From Candidatus Solibacter sp. (GTDB taxonomy: Bacteria > Acidobacteriota > Terriglobia > Bryobacterales > Bryobacteraceae): a stretch of DNA of 8,869 nt. The notes under the pieces were generated by a model. The model was not told the origin of the DNA. It did not search any database and saw nothing but the letters and a program-made list of their open reading frames with translations. How positions within the stretch are numbered: the stretch's first letter is position 1; the number at the start of each line of letters is the position of its first letter. A program made the translations under genes and the position numbers. The DNA lies in NCBI GenBank assembly GCA_017883345.1, contig JADGNT010000161.1, positions 1 to 8,869 on the forward strand, given 5' to 3'. This document shows positions 1 through 6,113 of this stretch, piece after piece.

Positions 1-660
1 GTCTACGCCATCCTGAAACTGGGACCGGAAATGGACAAGTTCAAAGCTCCCGAAGGCTATGCCATTGAACAGCACATGGCGGCGCTGCCCACCGATTCCG
101 ACCGCTACTCCATGAAATGGGATGGCGAATGGCACATCACCTACGAGGTATTCCGCGATCTGGGGATCGCCTTCGCCGCGGTGCTCATCCTCATTTACGC
201 GCTCGTCGTGGGATGGTTCCAATCGTTCGTCACGCCGCTCATCATCATGGCGGCGATTCCGTTCTCGCTGGTGGGCATTCTGCCGGCGCACGGCATGATG
301 AACGCGTTTTTCACCGCCACCTCGATGATCGGCTTTATCGCCGGCGCCGGAATCGTGGTTCGGAATTCCATCATCCTGGTGGATTTTGTGGAGCTGCGTT
401 TGCAGGAGGGTATGGCGCTGGACGCAGCGGTCATCGATGCGGGCGCGGTGCGCTTCCGTCCCATGCTATTGACGGCCGCGGCGGTAGTGGTGGGGGCGGG
501 GATCATTCTCTTCGACCCCATATTTCAGGGCCTCGCCATCGCGCTGATGGCGGGCGAAGTGGCATCGCTGGCGCTTTCCCGTATGACGGTCCCAATCGTT
601 TACTTCGTTGTGAATCGCAGGAGGAAGGTTGTATGTCCATCGAACGTTATCTCCGCTTGA
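1..660 (+). CDS. RND-family efflux permease, C-terminal part (5' end outside window)
   Basis: This is the last 219 residues of an inner-membrane RND (AcrB/CusA superfamily) proton-driven pump; the reading frame is open from base 1, so the start lies upstream. Five hydrophobic segments fit the final transmembrane helices: roughly fragment residues 54-73, 77-95, 103-129, 154-171 and 174-204. The segment [13 protein letters not shown] (residues 117-129) and the following RFRPMLLTA (151-159) are RND signatures. By my recalled alignment to AcrB GLSAKNAILIVEF, Arg121 occupies the place of the proton-relay Lys940. The C-terminal run [24 protein letters not shown] is typical of an RND branch often found beside DUF2892 genes (recall). 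Basic residues NRRRK close the last helix; the final nine residues are encoded where the next gene's ribosome site and start lie. Substrate cannot be inferred from this fragment. The family call is firm; the subfamily (metal, drug or other) is not. Confidence 0.93.
   Translation, partial: VYAILKLGPEMDKFKAPEGYAIEQHMAALPTDSDRYSMKWDGEWHITYEVFRDLGIAFAAVLILIYALVVGWFQSFVTPLIIMAAIPFSLVGILPAHGMMNAFFTATSMIGFIAGAGIVVRNSIILVDFVELRLQEGMALDAAVIDAGAVRFRPMLLTAAAVVVGAGIILFDPIFQGLAIALMAGEVASLALSRMTVPIVYFVVNRRRKVVCPSNVISA
619..624 (+). promoter_or_regulatory. Shine-Dalgarno AGGAGG for the DUF2892 gene
   Basis: A perfect AGGAGG lies 8 nt before the ATG at 633 and inside the end of the RND gene. It fixes the start of the small downstream gene and indicates translation from the same transcript as the pump. 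Confidence 0.85.
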
Positions 661-833
661 TCGCCGGCTTTTTCGTCATGGCCAGCGTGGCTATGGGCTA
701 CTGGGTGCATCCCGGCTGGTTTCTGTTCACCGCCTTCGTGGGGCTGAACCTGTTTCAATCGGCTTTCACCAACTGGTGTCCGATGATGACAATTCTTCGA
801 AAGCTTGGGGTCCGGTCTGAGGCTCAGGGTTGA
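633..833 (+). CDS. DUF2892 (YgaP-type transmembrane domain) small membrane protein
   Basis: The 66-residue protein has two predicted membrane helices (about residues 8-24 and 28-46), followed by NWCPM (47-51) and a short basic tail. An invariant-looking Cys-Pro after the second helix, preceded by a small/polar turn, is the hallmark of the DUF2892 family, which includes the membrane part of the rhodanese YgaP. The start is set by a perfect Shine-Dalgarno 8 nt upstream. The gene overlaps the end of the RND permease by 28 nt, so the two are almost certainly co-transcribed and perhaps functionally linked. Cys49 could take part in sulfur or thiol chemistry, as in YgaP relatives, but no rhodanese domain is attached and the role is unknown. 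The stop codon sits inside a hairpin (832-851). Confidence 0.88.
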   Translation: MSIERYLRLIAGFFVMASVAMGYWVHPGWFLFTAFVGLNLFQSAFTNWCPMMTILRKLGVRSEAQG

Positions 834-851
834 CAGACGAAAGCGTCTGTC
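832..851. repeat. Perfect 8-bp hairpin over the DUF2892 stop codon
   Basis: GACAGACG (832-839), AAAG loop, CGTCTGTC (844-851). The right arm plus the next two bases reads, on the minus strand, GGGACAGACG, the same 10-mer that forms the core of the repeat cluster at 5.9-6.1 kb. No T-run follows, so this is not a classical intrinsic terminator. It looks like a copy of a dispersed intergenic hairpin that may still help end or stabilise the RND-DUF2892 transcript. Confidence 0.6.
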
Positions 852-1102
852 CCACGTTGTACTACTATCCATTCGTTTCTTCGCGCGCCGCGACGATTCT
901 TGCGGGGCACTTCGTCGCAGCACCGTAGCGTAGCCTTCCAGGCGGGGTGCCCTCTGGGCCGCCCCCATTCGTGGGGGCATTCTTCCTCCGCGCCGCCGCG
1001 CCATAGAACTCTGCGCGATGTTCCGTTTGCGGCTTGCCGCTATGTGGGGCAGGCGGGGAACCCTCTGGGTCGGGAGTGGTTGCTTCTCTGCCTGGCAGCC
1101 CC
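834..1102. other. Non-coding stretch between convergent genes, with hairpins
   Basis: No convincing gene is visible in this 269-nt gap between the DUF2892 gene (plus) and the secreted-protein gene (minus). It holds a 7-bp stem GCGACGA/TCGTCGC with a 15-nt loop (890-896 and 912-918) and a GC-rich 7-bp stem GCCCCCA/TGGGGGC closed by a TTCG loop (961-978). Short palindromes such as GCCTTCCAGGC also occur. Short open frames crossing it have no ribosome site and no recognisable product. The region resembles accumulated dispersed-repeat debris; the 961-978 hairpin could act as a bidirectional transcription stop, though no T-run is present. Confidence 0.55.
961..978. repeat. GC-rich 7-bp hairpin with TTCG loop
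   Basis: GCCCCCA (961-967), TTCG, TGGGGGC (972-978): a perfect, strong stem midway between two convergent genes. It could serve as a Rho-independent-like stop or RNA-stabilising element for either side. The bases after it (ATTCTTCC) give only a weak T-rich tail. Confidence 0.5.
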
Positions 1103-1852
1103 CTAGTGGAAAACCTCGCAGCTTACCGAGCCGCTTATGTCGAAGTGGTTGCCGCGCAGATTGCGGCCCGTTTGACCGTCCAGGTGGCCGCCGCGAAAAG
1201 TGATGGCGCCTCCCTGAAGCGTGAAGGTGCCGGAATTCTTGCGGTCGAGATCGGTGTATTTGCCGTCGCTCACGACGCGGAAGCCCAGCCCGATCAAAAG
1301 CCGGCCTCCGGTTCCGTAGCAGGCCCATTCTCCGGCGGCGAGCGTGGAGCCGGCGCCTCGCGCCGCTGGCGCGGGCGCGGCGGCGGCGGCCGGCGGAGCG
1401 CCGGCAGGCGCCGCACTGCCCTGCAGGCTCGCCAGCGGGATGCTGGAAACACCCGCCGAAGGATTCGGTTTGCAGGTCTTATCGGGGCCGTGGGTCACGG
1501 TCATCGCGCCCTGGACAATCCACCCGCCAAAGTCATCGCGGGACAAATCGAATTGGCTTTTGTCCATGCGGCCGACGCAGGTATTGCCGTAGTAGCGGTT
1601 GGCCGGGTAACCAGGTTCGTAATCGCGAATCAGCAATGTCACCTGGAACGGGTACCTGGTGTCGTGCGGTGTGCCCGCACGCACATCCTGGAACAGGACA
1701 TTGCGTTCGGAAATGCCCACCGGACGGAGCTTCAGGAGACTCTGCTGGAGAACCTGCTTCAGCACATCGGCCGTCGGCGCCTGCGCGGACGCCAAGGGCG
1801 AGAACGCCAGGGCCGCGATAGAGAAGCCTAAGCCATGCAAAAACCTTTTCAT
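1103..1852 (-). CDS. Secreted two-domain protein of unknown function
   Basis: The 249-residue protein begins with a clear Sec signal peptide: MKR, a hydrophobic core at about 6-20, then ASA-QA with likely cleavage near residue 23-25. A first domain (about 27-135) carries Cys92 and Cys127. An Ala/Pro-rich linker spans about 144-168. A second, Gly-rich beta-type domain (about 172-249) carries Cys178 and Cys245 and the pattern G-E-W-x-C-Y, G-L-G-F, D-G-K-Y, F-R-G-G-x-L-D-G. One cysteine pair per domain suggests two disulfides in the periplasm or outside the cell. I do not recognise a named family; hypothetical proteins with the second pattern are familiar to me from soil bacteria, but without a function. 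The ATG at 1852 is chosen because AGAGAGG (1861-1867) stands 8 nt upstream and the signal peptide starts there; the frame stays open further upstream only into the neighbouring gene. It follows the sheath-fusion gene by 74 nt on the same strand, so it may share its transcript. Confidence 0.8.
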   Translation of the reverse strand: MKRFLHGLGFSIAALAFSPLASAQAPTADVLKQVLQQSLLKLRPVGISERNVLFQDVRAGTPHDTRYPFQVTLLIRDYEPGYPANRYYGNTCVGRMDKSQFDLSRDDFGGWIVQGAMTVTHGPDKTCKPNPSAGVSSIPLASLQGSAAPAGAPPAAAAAPAPAARGAGSTLAAGEWACYGTGGRLLIGLGFRVVSDGKYTDLDRKNSGTFTLQGGAITFRGGHLDGQTGRNLRGNHFDISGSVSCEVFH

Positions 1853-1926
1853 TTTGATACCCTCTCTGACCGGAGTAGGCGCGACCGTCCTATTGTGACA
1901 CGCCGCGGCGGAATTTCGGGAACGCC

Positions 1927-3402
1927 CTATTCCCAGCGGCCCGACAGGCGCGCCAGCGGCTTCGCGATGGATTGGAAGCGCACCAACTTCACCGCGTCCC
2001 GGCCCCGTATGGAGGCCAGTGCCATGTATCCCTGGTCGAGAATCCAATCGATGTCGCGCTCCGTCAACAGGACTTCGGCGCAGGGCTTGACCTGCTTCTC
2101 GCCATCGGCTTCGAAGACGTGCACGGGCAGTCTGTCGATCTCCGCATACGCCCCGGGCCGCATCTCCCATCCGTCATTGGCGAACGCCTCCGCCAACAGT
2201 TCAACGCAGGCAAACGCGGGGTTGCCCCAGAGATACTGTCGATGGCCCGGGGCGCCGGGCATCTCCTCAAAATCGAAGCTCTCCACGGGGTTGGTCTTCT
2301 TCCCGTACGGCAGCCGCAACAGGAATCGGGGCATCGCCAGGCCGATCCAGCAAGCTTCCGGCAATTGGCGGAGCCGCTCCCAGTCCCGCGCCGCTTCTTC
2401 GGTCTCCGTCCCGCTGTTCCCCGGGTCCGCCTCACCCAGAAATGGAGCCCCCGCAAAGCTCATGATCCTGGCAAGGCGGCCAAGCATCTGCGCATCGCCT
2501 ACCGTCCGCGCGAATGCATAATTGCCCGCCACCACGCTCCACGGGTCCCCTCCCCTGCCCACGGTCTCTTCCACCAGAATGCGCCCCATCTGGCTCTCCC
2601 GAAGATCGTCCGCCGCACTCAGGTCGGCCGCGAGTTCCGCCTTGGAGACATCCAGCAGATACAACTTCAACTGGCTGCCGGTCTCGATCGCCCGTACCAG
2701 ACGAAACACTGCCCGCCACGCAGCCTCCAGAGCCTGAAACGTGGAGTGGTGCAGCAGGGCCCGCATGCGCGCGCCCGATTCCGCGTCCACCATCTCCCGC
2801 AACCGGGGCAGTTCAGGGTTCTCCGCCGGCACGGTATGCGGCGCCACCACGCTCTCCACGAAGCGTTGCAGGCCGCCGCGGCGCGTCACGGACGAAGGCG
2901 CTCTGGGTTCCGCGGCCTCCACAATGGAATCCAGCAGACTGACGCCCGGCGCCGCGTCCGGCAGAGCGGGGCGTTGCGCTTCCGCCGGCGGCGCCTTCCG
3001 CACCGTCGCCGTTGGCGGGGCTTGCTCCTGCGCCCATGCACGGATCTCGGCGGCAGCTTCGCCAAAAGTCGCCGGCTGCTCCAGTTTCCGCCGCACCTCG
3101 CGCAGCGCCTGGAATAGCCTGTTTTGTTGGTAGATCCGGTCTGGATGGAAATCGTCCAGTTCCCGGAAGCGCATGCCGGAAAACCCGGGGCCCACGCCGG
3201 CCAGCACTTCCTCGAAATTGTCGCGATCGACTTCCACGGGCTTCCAACCCGTGGATGACTGCGCCGCTTGCGCAGCGCGTCCGCTGAAGTCGCCGAACAA
3301 CAGAATGCGGAACGGAGTCTCGGGTTCGAGCACCGCGGCTGATGGATGGGCGCCTGGATTGACATCCAGCTTCACAGCACCGAAGGAGGACTTGATCGTC
3401 AT
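1927..3402 (-). CDS. Fused TssB-TssC type VI secretion contractile sheath protein
   Basis: This 491-residue protein joins two subunits usually encoded separately. Residues about 25-110 match TssB/VipA: PFRILLFGDFSGR (30-42), VDRDNFEEVL (58-67) and FRELDDFHPDRIYQQ (79-93). A Pro/Ala-rich linker follows (about 125-200). Residues about 208-480 match TssC/VipB: MRALLHHSTFQALEAAWR (213-230), LLDVSKAEL (249-257), ILVEE...GG.PW.VVAGNYAF (275-297), RFLLRLPYGKKTNPVESFDF (359-378) and QYLWGNPAFACVELLAEAF (389-407). TssB and TssC together build the cytoplasmic sheath whose contraction drives the type VI needle. The protein ends soon after RFQSIAKPLARL (475-486), so the C-terminal segment of canonical TssC is absent. 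AGGAG 9 nt upstream supports the start. No tssA, E-M, Hcp or VgrG gene is present here; miaE lies 36 nt upstream and a secreted protein 74 nt downstream. Domain calls are firm; whether it forms a working sheath is unknown. Similar short, fused or orphan sheath proteins are, as I recall, annotated in Acidobacteria, Planctomycetes and Myxococcota. Confidence 0.88.
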   Translation of the reverse strand: MTIKSSFGAVKLDVNPGAHPSAAVLEPETPFRILLFGDFSGRAAQAAQSSTGWKPVEVDRDNFEEVLAGVGPGFSGMRFRELDDFHPDRIYQQNRLFQALREVRRKLEQPATFGEAAAEIRAWAQEQAPPTATVRKAPPAEAQRPALPDAAPGVSLLDSIVEAAEPRAPSSVTRRGGLQRFVESVVAPHTVPAENPELPRLREMVDAESGARMRALLHHSTFQALEAAWRAVFRLVRAIETGSQLKLYLLDVSKAELAADLSAADDLRESQMGRILVEETVGRGGDPWSVVAGNYAFARTVGDAQMLGRLARIMSFAGAPFLGEADPGNSGTETEEAARDWERLRQLPEACWIGLAMPRFLLRLPYGKKTNPVESFDFEEMPGAPGHRQYLWGNPAFACVELLAEAFANDGWEMRPGAYAEIDRLPVHVFEADGEKQVKPCAEVLLTERDIDWILDQGYMALASIRGRDAVKLVRFQSIAKPLARLSGRWE

Positions 3403-3411
3403 GGCAGCTAA

Positions 3412-3416
3412 CTCCT
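3412..3416 (-). promoter_or_regulatory. Shine-Dalgarno AGGAG for the fused sheath gene
   Basis: AGGAG on the minus strand, 9 nt before the ATG at 3402, decides the start of the TssB-TssC fusion gene. It lies in the 36-nt gap after miaE. Confidence 0.7.
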
Positions 3417-3438
3417 AACGCTGGCTGAGTGTAGCAAA

Positions 3439-4071
3439 TTATCCATCACCACGCAGGCAGCCGGAGTGGATCCGTGGACCGGCCTCCTGCCCCGCCAGAA
3501 TCTGCGCCTCCGCCGCCCGCAACTGTTGCCACCGCGCCTCCACCGCTGGCGCGTCCGCGATCTTCCGCGCCAGTTCCAGAAACACCCGGTAGTGCCCGAA
3601 TTCCGAGGAAAAAAGCGCTTCGTAGAAGCTCGCCAATTCCGCGTCGGCGCTGGCGGCGGCGAGCACCGCGAACCGTTCGCAGGAGCGCACCTCGATTACC
3701 GCCGAAACCAGCAGCCGGTCCAAAATCTCCGCCGGATCGCCCTTCCGCACCAGTAGCCGCAGCGAGTTGGCGTACGGGTTCTTGTGGACCCGGTCCAGAC
3801 GCCCGCCGCGCCGCAGCAGGATGCGCGTCACCTGCGCCAGGTGCGCCGCTTCATCGCGGGCAACGCCCGTCATCGTCTCGACCCACCCCGGGAGCCATTC
3901 ACCCGGCCAGCGCGTGAGCAGTTCCAGCGCGTTGGTGGCCGCCTTCTTCTCCAGAAAAGCGTGGTCGGCCAGCAAACGCAGCGGGTCGGCCAGCACGGCG
4001 TGCGCCCACTCGATAGGAGTACGCGAATCGAGCGGCAGCGCATCGAGCTTGGCAAGTTCGCCTGGGTTCAT
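3439..4071 (-). CDS. miaE: tRNA 2-methylthio-N6-isopentenyladenosine(37) hydroxylase MiaE
   Basis: MiaE is a cytoplasmic carboxylate-bridged diiron monooxygenase that hydroxylates the isopentenyl group of ms2i6A37 in tRNA, after MiaA and MiaB have acted. The 210-residue product has the usual length and ferritin-like helical pattern. All six expected metal ligands are visible: Glu41 in FLEKKA, Glu74 and His77 in ARDEAAH, Glu127 in VIEVRSCERF, Glu157 and His160 in SSEFGH. Further family signatures are LADHAFLEKKA (34-44), HKNPYA (96-101) and the C-terminal GPRIHSG (198-204). The ATG at 4071 is taken as the start; an in-frame GTG directly before it (4074) is possible, and neither has a clear Shine-Dalgarno. 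The gene is divergent from the GH51 gene and is followed by the sheath fusion after 36 nt, possibly as one transcript, although the functions are unrelated. miaA and miaB are not in this window. Confidence 0.93.
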   Translation of the reverse strand: MNPGELAKLDALPLDSRTPIEWAHAVLADPLRLLADHAFLEKKAATNALELLTRWPGEWLPGWVETMTGVARDEAAHLAQVTRILLRRGGRLDRVHKNPYANSLRLLVRKGDPAEILDRLLVSAVIEVRSCERFAVLAAASADAELASFYEALFSSEFGHYRVFLELARKIADAPAVEARWQQLRAAEAQILAGQEAGPRIHSGCLRGDG

Positions 4072-4145
4072 CACTTATTAAATGTGGCATAAGGCTTCGC
4101 CTTGTGCATCCGGCGCCATTCGCAGTTGCTACCATGGCATAACAT
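4072..4145. promoter_or_regulatory. Divergent intergenic region between miaE and the GH51 gene
   Basis: This 74-nt gap must hold the upstream signals of both divergent genes. It is more AT-rich near miaE (TTATTAAATG). Candidate -10-like strings such as CATAACAT (before the GH51 start) and TTTAATAA on the minus strand (before miaE) are visible. No well-spaced -35/-10 pair or Shine-Dalgarno is convincing, so the promoter assignment is by position only. Confidence 0.35.
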
Positions 4146-5750
4146 ATGAACCGCCGAAACCTCCTGCGCGCCGCCGCCTGCACCACCGCCGGCCTGATGG
4201 CCGGACTGCGCCCGGCGTTTGCCGCCGGCGCCGAGATCGAAGTTTCCCCGCAAGCGCCGGGACCCGCGATCAGCCCGCACATCTACGGGCATTTCATCGA
4301 ACACCTCGGCGCCGTGATCTACGACGGCATCTGGGTGGGGCGGAATTCCAAGATACCCAACCTCGACGGCATCCGCCGCCAGTTCGTCGACGATATGAAG
4401 CGCATCGGCGCGCCCAATTACCGCTGGCCCGGCGGCTGCTTCGCCGACGGCTACCACTGGCGCGACGGCATCGGCCGCGGGCCGCGCCCGCGCACGTACA
4501 ACTTCTGGCAGGACCGTATGCCGCCCGGGTTGGACCACACCGAGACCAACCAGTTCGGCATTCACGAGTTCATCCGTCTGTGCCGCCTCACCGGCGCCGA
4601 GCCCTACCTGGCCGCCAACGTCGGCTCGGGGTCGCCGCGGGAATTCCACGATTGGGTGCTTTACTGCAACGCTCCGGCGAACACCGCGTCCGTGGCCGCC
4701 GAGCGCGCGGCCAACGGCGACGCGGAGCCGTTCGGCGTGAAATGGTGGGGCGTCGGCAACGAGAGCTGGGGATGCGGCGGCGACATGAAGCCTCAGGAGT
4801 ACGCCACACTCTACCGGCGGTTCGTGACCCAGTTCCCGGCCTACGCGCCGAAGCCGTATCTGGTGGCCGTCGGCCCGCGCGGCCATTCGCGCGACCTCGA
4901 CCTGGGCTGGACGACGGGGTTCTTCGAAGCCATGCAGGGCGGCCACCGGAGTGCGGTCGATGGCCTTTCGATGCACTTCTACACCGATTTCCGCAACACC
5001 AAAGAGAGAGTTGCCACCTTCGACGCGCGCGGCTGGTACGACGTGATCCGCGAGGGGCTGCGCACCGAGAGTGTGATCGAGCGCCACTGGGCCCTCATGG
5101 GCAAGTACGATCCCAGTCACCACACCAAGCTGATTGTGGACGAGTGGGGCGTCTGGTATCCACCCGGAGAAGAGACCGCGCCCGCGCACCTGCTCAGCCA
5201 GCCGCTGACGCTGCGCGACGCGCTTCACACGGCGGTGACGTTCGACGTCTTCAACCGGCACGCCGATAAGGTCGCCATGGCCAACGTCGCGCAGACCATC
5301 AATTGCATCCACTCGCTGTTTCTGGCGCAGGGAGACCGCTTCACGCGGACGCCGGTCTACTACGTGTTCGAGATGTACCAGAACCACATGGGGGCGCTCT
5401 CGGTGCCGCTGCGCGTGCGCTGCGACGAACTGGAGGTGCCCGCGAGCGGCGGGAGTGTGAAGATGCCAGGCCTTTCGGGTTCCGCGTCGCTCAAGAAGGG
5501 AATGCTGACGGTGACGCTGACCAATCCCTCGCTCGATTCGCCGGTGACAGCGCGCATCCGCCTGGCGGCCGGAAATGCCGCCGAGGCGCGCGGCAGCGTG
5601 CTCACGCACGTCGATATGACAGCCAGGAACACGTTCGACCGTCCGGACGAAGTGAAGCTCGCGCCACTGGCGGTGAGCGTCCGCGGCGGCACAGTGGAAG
5701 TGGCGATTCCGAAACACGCGGTGGTATCGATAGCGGTGAGGGTGAGCTGA
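4146..5750 (+). CDS. GH51 alpha-L-arabinofuranosidase, Tat-exported
   Basis: The enzyme removes terminal alpha-L-arabinofuranosyl residues from arabinoxylan, arabinan or pectin side chains. The 534-residue protein starts with a twin-arginine signal (NRRNLL at 2-7, hydrophobic stretch, PAFA with cleavage after about residue 26), so it is probably exported folded to the periplasm or outside. The catalytic (beta/alpha)8 domain begins with ISPHIYGHFIEHLG (42-55), and RWPGGCFADGYHWRDGIG (93-110) is a strong GH51 signature. The general acid/base is Glu206 in GNESWGCGG and the nucleophile is Glu333 in HTKLIVDEWGVWY. The C-terminal part (about 410-534) is the beta-sandwich domain typical of the family. 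Length and key residues are intact. No transporter, regulator or other glycosidase flanks it, and no clear ribosome site precedes the ATG; the Tat motif right after that ATG supports the start. Confidence 0.94.
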   Translation: MNRRNLLRAAACTTAGLMAGLRPAFAAGAEIEVSPQAPGPAISPHIYGHFIEHLGAVIYDGIWVGRNSKIPNLDGIRRQFVDDMKRIGAPNYRWPGGCFADGYHWRDGIGRGPRPRTYNFWQDRMPPGLDHTETNQFGIHEFIRLCRLTGAEPYLAANVGSGSPREFHDWVLYCNAPANTASVAAERAANGDAEPFGVKWWGVGNESWGCGGDMKPQEYATLYRRFVTQFPAYAPKPYLVAVGPRGHSRDLDLGWTTGFFEAMQGGHRSAVDGLSMHFYTDFRNTKERVATFDARGWYDVIREGLRTESVIERHWALMGKYDPSHHTKLIVDEWGVWYPPGEETAPAHLLSQPLTLRDALHTAVTFDVFNRHADKVAMANVAQTINCIHSLFLAQGDRFTRTPVYYVFEMYQNHMGALSVPLRVRCDELEVPASGGSVKMPGLSGSASLKKGMLTVTLTNPSLDSPVTARIRLAAGNAAEARGSVLTHVDMTARNTFDRPDEVKLAPLAVSVRGGTVEVAIPKHAVVSIAVRVS

Positions 5751-5844
5751 AGCGCGCCTAGCGGGCATCGTCTATCCCCTGATTGCAGGCAGCGACGAAC
5801 CCGTGCGCGAGATTCAAAAGAAGGTGGGCAGCAAGGCGGCATAG
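5746..5844 (+). pseudogene. Probable 3' remnant of an unidentified gene
   Basis: Directly overlapping the GH51 stop, the frame starting at 5746 runs open to TAG at 5842-5844 and reads like a genuine protein tail. It gives AEARLAGIVYPLIAGSDEP followed by VREIQKKVGSKAA, with balanced composition and a lysine-rich, amphipathic end. There is no ATG, GTG or TTG near its beginning and a stop (TGA 5743-5745) closes it upstream, so it cannot be an intact gene. I read it as the tail of a gene whose front was lost by deletion at the GH51 border, although a chance open frame of 32 codons in GC-rich DNA is possible. I do not recognise the parent family. Confidence 0.3.
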
Positions 5845-5864
5845 GGCGGGTGGGGTCGGCGGTA

Positions 5865-6113
5865 AAAACCCGGGAACCCGGGGACAAACCCGGGGACAGA
5901 CGGAACGTTTTCCGGTTTTCTATAGCTCGAAAGAGTCAGGAAAACTGAAGAAAAACCGGGGACAGACGGAACGTTCACTGTTTTTTAAGGATCGAAAGCG
6001 CCGGAAAAACTGGAAAACGTTCCGTCTGTCCCCGGGTTTTCCGGGTTTTCCGGAAACTGGAAAACGTTCCGTCTGTCCCCGGTTTTCCCCGGTTTTCGTC
6101 GTCCCCGGTTTTC
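5865..6113. repeat. Cluster of direct and inverted repeats built on an 18-bp motif
   Basis: The motif GGGGACAGACGGAACGTT occurs four times: plus strand at 5892-5909 and 5958-5975, minus strand at 6016-6033 and 6063-6080. The two plus copies head imperfect tandem units of about 66 bp that also share TCGAAAG and GGAAAA..CTG strings. The two minus copies sit in direct repeats of 29 bp (6007-6035 and 6054-6082), 47 bp apart. Flanks are filled with short iterations of CCCGGGGACA (5869-5900) and CCCCGGTTTTC (6030-6114). The array lies between convergent genes and ends exactly at the yceH stop codon. The layout resembles REP/BIME-like elements mobilised by Y1 (REP-associated) transposases; no transposase is present here. 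It could also fold as a bidirectional terminator. Unequal spacing and mixed orientation exclude a CRISPR array. Confidence 0.85.
5889..6036. repeat. 25-bp perfect inverted repeat (outer pair of the cluster)
   Basis: Bases 5889-5913 are the exact reverse complement of 6012-6036, with 98 bp between. Inside it, 5956-5975 and 6016-6035 form a second perfect 20-bp pair with a 40-nt loop. The minus-strand arm at 6012 can therefore pair with either plus copy, and the fourth copy (6059-6082) offers another 24-bp partner, giving several alternative cruciforms or RNA hairpins. Confidence 0.85.

Noticed and set aside
600..1328. Minus-strand frame across the DUF2892 gene and the gap
   Set aside because: It is opposite a gene with a perfect ribosome site and family motif, and gives an Arg/Pro-rich translation with no domain.
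1034..1831. Plus-strand frame opposite the secreted protein
   Set aside because: Low-complexity Arg/Gly/Ala translation, no ribosome site, fully opposite a gene with a signal peptide.
1853..2170. N-terminal extension of the secreted-protein frame
   Set aside because: It overlaps the sheath gene in another frame, while the ATG at 1852 has a ribosome site and begins a clear signal peptide.
1972..3117. 381-codon plus-strand frame
   Set aside because: It is opposite the TssB-TssC gene and its translation is His/Arg/Pro-rich without any motif.
4071..5768. 565-codon open frame on the minus strand
   Set aside because: It lies opposite the GH51 gene, whose product has intact catalytic motifs; the antisense translation is rich in His, Arg and Val-Gly with no recognisable domain, as expected for a GC-rich shadow frame.
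5865..6113. Possible CRISPR array
   Set aside because: Only four motif copies, in both orientations, with unequal spacing and repetitive rather than unique sequence between; no cas gene is present.
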